NCBI GenBank assembly: GCA_045617845.1
Contig: JAZLJL010000036.1
Span: forward strand, 1-64,000
Source: UBA1181 sp045617845
Lineage (GTDB): Bacteria; Bacteroidota; Bacteroidia; Bacteroidales; Paludibacteraceae
DNA: 64,000 nucleotides
Direction: 5' to 3'
Part shown: piece after piece, positions 61,093-64,000 of the stretch
Layout: the number at the start of each line of letters is the position of its first letter
Position numbering within the stretch: position 1 is the first letter of the stretch
Made by a program: the position numbers and the translations under genes
The notes under the pieces: generated by a model
The model's input: only the letters and a program-made list of their open reading frames with translations
What the model was told of the DNA's origin: nothing
Databases searched by the model: none

Positions 61093-61973
61093 TGGATGTA
61101 AAGGCTTTTTACGAGGAACAGTTGGCGGCTTGGCCTGAGTTCAGGGAGCGTGTCGAGCAATTGGAACGTGTGGAATTGCGTGAATTCCGCATGGATGGTT
61201 ATGTGGTCAAGACTCAGTTTAATCCTGCTAGGGCGGTCTCTACTGGCGCCAAGTTGGACAAGTCGTCCATCGCCAATAGGAAGTGTTTCTTATGCGCAGA
61301 GAACCGTCCTGCCGTACAAGACAAACTTCGGATGAATGACCGTTTTTCGTTGCTCGTGAATCCGTTCCCCATCTTGAAGGAGCATTTCACCATCGCCTGC
61401 GACGAACATCGGCCGCAGGAGATAAAGCCTTTCTTGGGTGACATGTTGGATTTCGCACAGATGATGCCTGACCATATCCTTTTCTATAACGGACCACGCT
61501 GTGGGGCTTCCGCTCCAGACCACCTACATTTCCAGGCGGTCGCTAAAGGACAGTTGCCGTTGGAGCAGGAGTGGAGAGCTTGTGGAAAGCGCGAATTGTC
61601 CGAATGGAATGGCCATCATTTGGAGCAATTGATGGGACTGGGTCGTCGGTGCCTTCATGCGGAGTCCGAACGGAAAGATGCGTTGTGCTCGTTGTTTAAT
61701 CAGGTCTATACGCAATATATGATGATGGAAGGCGGGAACGAGGAGCCCCGTCTGAATGTGTTCGCCATGAGCGAGGAGAACCGCTGGCATCTCTTTATCT
61801 TCCCTCGTAAGACTCATCGACCTTCCCAGTATTTCGCTGAGGATGGGACCTATCGCATGATCAGTCCCGGAGCGATTGACATGGCTGGTGTGATTGTTTT
61901 GCCCCGTAGGGAGGATTTTGACTTAGTGGATGCTAAAGAGATTTTGGATGTCTTTTCCCAAGTTTCTTTGTGA
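61092..61973 (+). CDS. DUF4922 protein, HIT-like nucleotidylyl transferase or phosphorylase
   Basis: The protein has 293 residues from ATG 61092, overlapping the glycosyltransferase stop by one base. A histidine-triad-like signature (PDHLHFQAV, about residues 141-149) follows NPFPILKEHFTIA. A CFLC pair near residue 59 may bind zinc. DUF4922 proteins resemble GDP-hexose phosphorylases and ATP adenylyltransferases, so a sugar-nucleotide reaction supplying or recycling donor for the neighbouring glycosyltransferase is a reasonable guess. The three-gene group is tightly packed and probably one operon. The reaction is inferred, not shown. Confidence 0.75.
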   Translation: MDVKAFYEEQLAAWPEFRERVEQLERVELREFRMDGYVVKTQFNPARAVSTGAKLDKSSIANRKCFLCAENRPAVQDKLRMNDRFSLLVNPFPILKEHFTIACDEHRPQEIKPFLGDMLDFAQMMPDHILFYNGPRCGASAPDHLHFQAVAKGQLPLEQEWRACGKRELSEWNGHHLEQLMGLGRRCLHAESERKDALCSLFNQVYTQYMMMEGGNEEPRLNVFAMSEENRWHLFIFPRKTHRPSQYFAEDGTYRMISPGAIDMAGVIVLPRREDFDLVDAKEILDVFSQVSL

Positions 61974-62223
61974 AAAGAAGATTGTTTTTTTGTCTCGTAA
62001 AAATAGTTTTATTAATTTCGCGTCGAGTTGAGGGACTTTAATGGGTTGTTGTAATATTCTCATTTGTTAAGGTTATTTGTCGCTTTTTACCATTATTGTG
62101 GCGGTGTTAGTGAATGATGAATTTTATAGGACAATTTCTCTTGTCGGTTTGCGACGAAGGGATATGGTTTTTGGGAGTTTAGGAGTTTAGAAGTTTTTCC
62201 CCAATGGTAGTATTCGTTCGGTT

Positions 62224-62688
62224 ATGAAAAAAATGTTGTTATTGGTAGTCTCGTTCTTTATGGTCTGGGATTTGTTTGCCATAGAAGGGACTTCTCTAGT
62301 GGATAATGTGAATATCAGAAAGGTAAGTCAGGGCGGATTTTTTAAGACAAGTGATGATTCGCCTTCGATTGTCTTCATGCGCGAAGGTGCCACGAACCGT
62401 TATTTCCTGGAGATGATAACGAGTTATGAAATGGACAATCTGATGTTGTTTTATTTGGGAAGGACGAAGGAACAGGTATTGCAATGTTTAGAGTATTTCC
62501 AGCAGGTGTTGGAGGATAAGGACCAAGTTGTGGTCAAGGATGACGTCAAGAGTGTCTATTCCATCTCCTATCAGTCCGAGTCGGGCAAGAATCTCCGTTT
62601 TTCGACAAAGGGATTTATAGGCGACGGATATGTCAGCAAGGCGAATATCAAGAAATTCATAGCCGACATAGAAAAGTTTGCGGAGTAG
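62224..62688 (+). CDS. Small secreted protein of unknown function
   Basis: The protein has 154 residues. The signal peptide MKKMLLLVVSFFMVWDLFA is followed by a mature part of about 135 residues with alternating strands and one long helix (EQVLQCLEYFQQVLEDKD). No family is recognised. A 250-bp AT-rich gap separates it from the DUF4922 gene, and a 140-bp gap from the next hairpin. It is probably periplasmic. The frame is well supported by the signal peptide and codon use. Confidence 0.65.
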   Translation: MKKMLLLVVSFFMVWDLFAIEGTSLVDNVNIRKVSQGGFFKTSDDSPSIVFMREGATNRYFLEMITSYEMDNLMLFYLGRTKEQVLQCLEYFQQVLEDKDQVVVKDDVKSVYSISYQSESGKNLRFSTKGFIGDGYVSKANIKKFIADIEKFAE

Positions 62689-62833
62689 GGGAAGATCCTT
62701 TTCGGGAGTATTATTTCCTCGAATCGTTAATATTTTGGCTTCATATTTTCTCCCTAAATGGGTTGGTTTTGGGTTAATAATATGTTTCCCCTCCTTCTAG
62801 GGAATGTAACCCGATGGTTTTGTGAGGAAATAA

Positions 62834-62868
62834 AAAAGCCTTGCGGACGACTAGTCTGCAAGGCTTTT
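62834..62868. terminator. Terminator between small secreted protein and tRNA-Arg
   Basis: AAAAGCCTTGC-G-GAC and GTC-T-GCAAGGCTTTT form a long stem with A and T runs on either side. It works on both strands and lies 8 bp past the tRNA-Arg 3' end. Confidence 0.85.
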
Positions 62869-62876
62869 TCGATTTG

Positions 62877-62948
62877 TAGCCGAGCCGGGAATCGAACCCG
62901 GATCTAAGGTTTAGGAAACCCGTATTCTATCCATTGAACTACTCAGCC
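62877..62948 (-). tRNA. tRNA-Arg(CCT)
   Basis: 72 nt on the minus strand. Acceptor GGCTGAG/CTCGGCT (with G-U pairs), anticodon loop TTCCTAA giving CCT, T arm CCGGG-TTCGATT-CCCGG, discriminator A. CCA is not encoded. Confidence 0.92.
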
Positions 62949-62980
62949 AAACCCTAAGCGTCTCTTCCGAAACGCTGACG

Positions 62981-63011
62981 CGAATTTAACTGAAAAACGT
63001 TCCCCTACCAA
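62981..63011 (-). promoter_or_regulatory. Promoter of tRNA-Arg
   Basis: On the minus strand TTG (63009-63011) and TAAATTCG (62981-62988) with a 20-bp spacer; the TTCG ending is shared with the tRNA-Leu promoter. Confidence 0.55.
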
Positions 63012-63671
63012 CATATTCGACTAAATATTTAACATTTGCCGTAATTTTATGCTTGAGGTGTTGTCAAAGGATGCCCTGTCAACGTTTTATGTGATGTGTT
63101 TGGTAAAAAAACATGCTCAAATATCGTCCAATATCTGTTTTGTTGCCAAATTTCATCGTCCTAGAATCCATGAATAATTTTGAAAGCCGTATATTTTGAC
63201 ATTCCGTTCTTGTCGGTTAGATATATAATTTCAATCAATCACTTCGTTGATGTTTGGTTTTTTTTGACGTTCTAGGCGTATTTTTCAGGTCGATTTGCTT
63301 GCATTTTAATAAAAATTAAGTTAACTTCGTTACAAACGATATGAGAAATATCGGTTAGAAACAAAATGCGACATGATAAAGACAATAAATGAATGTTGAA
63401 GTTTACGAATAAGGGTATGTATTTTTTTTATGGTTTTTAGTTATGGGTTTCAAATGTTAGGGAGGAGTTTCGTAAAAATAGCCGAGACTCCTCCATTTTT
63501 TTTCTCTGTCTTTTTCCCGCCTTTTCCCATTGCATGTGCGTTATCCACGCATTGCGCTCTTGCGCATTCCCAGTGGCTGTGCGACACTTGCGGCGTGCGG
63601 ACTGTGGAGTTGTCTATTGGCTTTGTCGGGGGCGTTGGTGGACCTTTGCGGAGTTCTCCCTCGGACATAAA
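63012..63671. other. Gene-free stretch
   Basis: 660 bp, AT-rich up to about 63480 and GC-richer after that. ORFs in the GC-richer part have no signal peptide, no family resemblance and unusual codon use. No RNA gene, array or mobile element seen. Confidence 0.4.
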
Positions 63672-63697
63672 AAAAGGCGGCCCAATGGTCGCCTTTT
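63672..63697 (-). terminator. Terminator of the right-edge gene
   Basis: AAAAGGCG-G-CC and GG-T-CGCCTTTT enclose CAAT; on the minus strand a T-run follows. It lies 20 bp past the stop of the partial gene. Confidence 0.75.
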
Positions 63698-63716
63698 CTT
63701 TTGCCTTGAGAAAGGA

Positions 63717-64000
63717 TTACTCAGCGATAGCGATGTGTGCTACCTTACCGTCCTTCATCCAGAGAGAAGCGCTCTTCTCGTTCAAAGCTGTCTTGTCCAA
63801 GTTAGCGAGAGCTACTTCGCTCTTGTCTGCTAGAACGACAACTGCGTCTGGAAGGATCTCCAATTTAGTCACACCGTCGAGAGCCTCTACCAAGTAGAGT
63901 GTCCAAACGCCGTCTGCCTCACGGAATCCGTCAACCTTAGTTGCGATTGCCTCGCTTGCAGGGAATGGATCAGCTGCTTCAACAGCTTGAGCCTCTGCTT
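63717..64000 (-). CDS. C-terminal part of an unrecognised protein (5' end outside window)
   Basis: About 94 residues are visible up to the stop TAA at 63717-63719. The visible part is Ala- and Glu-rich at its left end (EAQAVEAADPFPASEAIA), followed by a compact beta-rich segment (VDGFREADGVWTLYLVEALD) and a last strand pair ending in KDGKVAHIAIAE. Codon use is highly biased towards codons of abundant proteins (GCT, GTA, AAC, AAG), so it is probably well expressed. No family recognised. Confidence 0.7.
   Translation of the reverse strand, partial: AEAQAVEAADPFPASEAIATKVDGFREADGVWTLYLVEALDGVTKLEILPDAVVVLADKSEVALANLDKTALNEKSASLWMKDGKVAHIAIAE

Noticed and set aside
63430..63897. 155-residue plus-strand ORF near the right edge
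   Set aside because: It runs over a terminator and antisense to the better supported minus-strand partial gene.

Overview
The window looks like chromosomal DNA of an uncultured or poorly known member of the Bacteroidales (phylum Bacteroidota). Three things point there: promoters of the TTTG / TAnnTTTG type rather than -35/-10 boxes; a type VI secretion system of the Bacteroidota-only subtype (T6SSiii, with TssN/Q/O/P/R-type membrane components and no TssJLM); and type IX secretion cargo with gliding-motility-type C-terminal domains paired with PorP/SprF proteins. Nothing in the window identifies the genus.

Layout. (1) 1-1463: 3' end of a BspA-like leucine-rich-repeat surface protein built from 16 nearly identical 78-bp repeats. 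(2) 1571-4717, minus strand: NAD salvage cluster pncB - NUDIX hydrolase - a fused NAD synthetase/nicotinamidase. (3) 5018-9619, minus strand: a TPR protein and, upstream of it, hisG-hisD-hisC, preceded by a histidine-rich leader peptide and an attenuator hairpin. (4) 9786-24195, plus strand: T6SSiii core operon tssE-F-N-K-G-(Q-like)-(O-like)-three PKD proteins-tssR-tssH. (5) 24182-32401: an AT-richer cargo island with two Hcp proteins, a candidate membrane-acting effector and seven tandem paralogous multi-pass membrane proteins. I read the seven as an immunity array. This is the most interesting part of the window. (6) 32402-36971: a regulatory stretch, the main Hcp, tssB, tssC and an unknown soluble protein. 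(7) 37405-53579: two tandem copies of a three-gene type IX cassette (giant beta-helix adhesin with CHU_C-type C-terminus, OmpA-family protein, PorP/SprF protein). (8) 53610-56106: a DUF2809 membrane protein, an intact serpin and a truncated serpin. (9) 56525-61973: tRNA-Leu(CAG) immediately upstream of a Golvesin-domain amidase-like protein, a GT2 glycosyltransferase and a DUF4922 (HIT-like) protein. (10) 62224-64000: a small secreted protein, tRNA-Arg(CCT) on the minus strand, a long non-coding gap and the 3' end of an unrecognised minus-strand gene.

How the parts work together. The core operon supplies the baseplate (E, F, G, K), the envelope-spanning complex (N, Q/O/P-like, R) and the sheath-recycling ATPase (H). 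The separate Hcp-TssB-TssC block supplies the tube and contractile sheath, which are needed in far larger amounts, and its Hcp gene has two well-formed promoters. The cargo island between them probably carries the strain-specific effector and the proteins that protect against it. TssI/VgrG and PAAR spike genes are not in this window. Assignment of the small T6SS membrane proteins to TssQ, TssO and TssP rests on gene order and topology, not on a database search.
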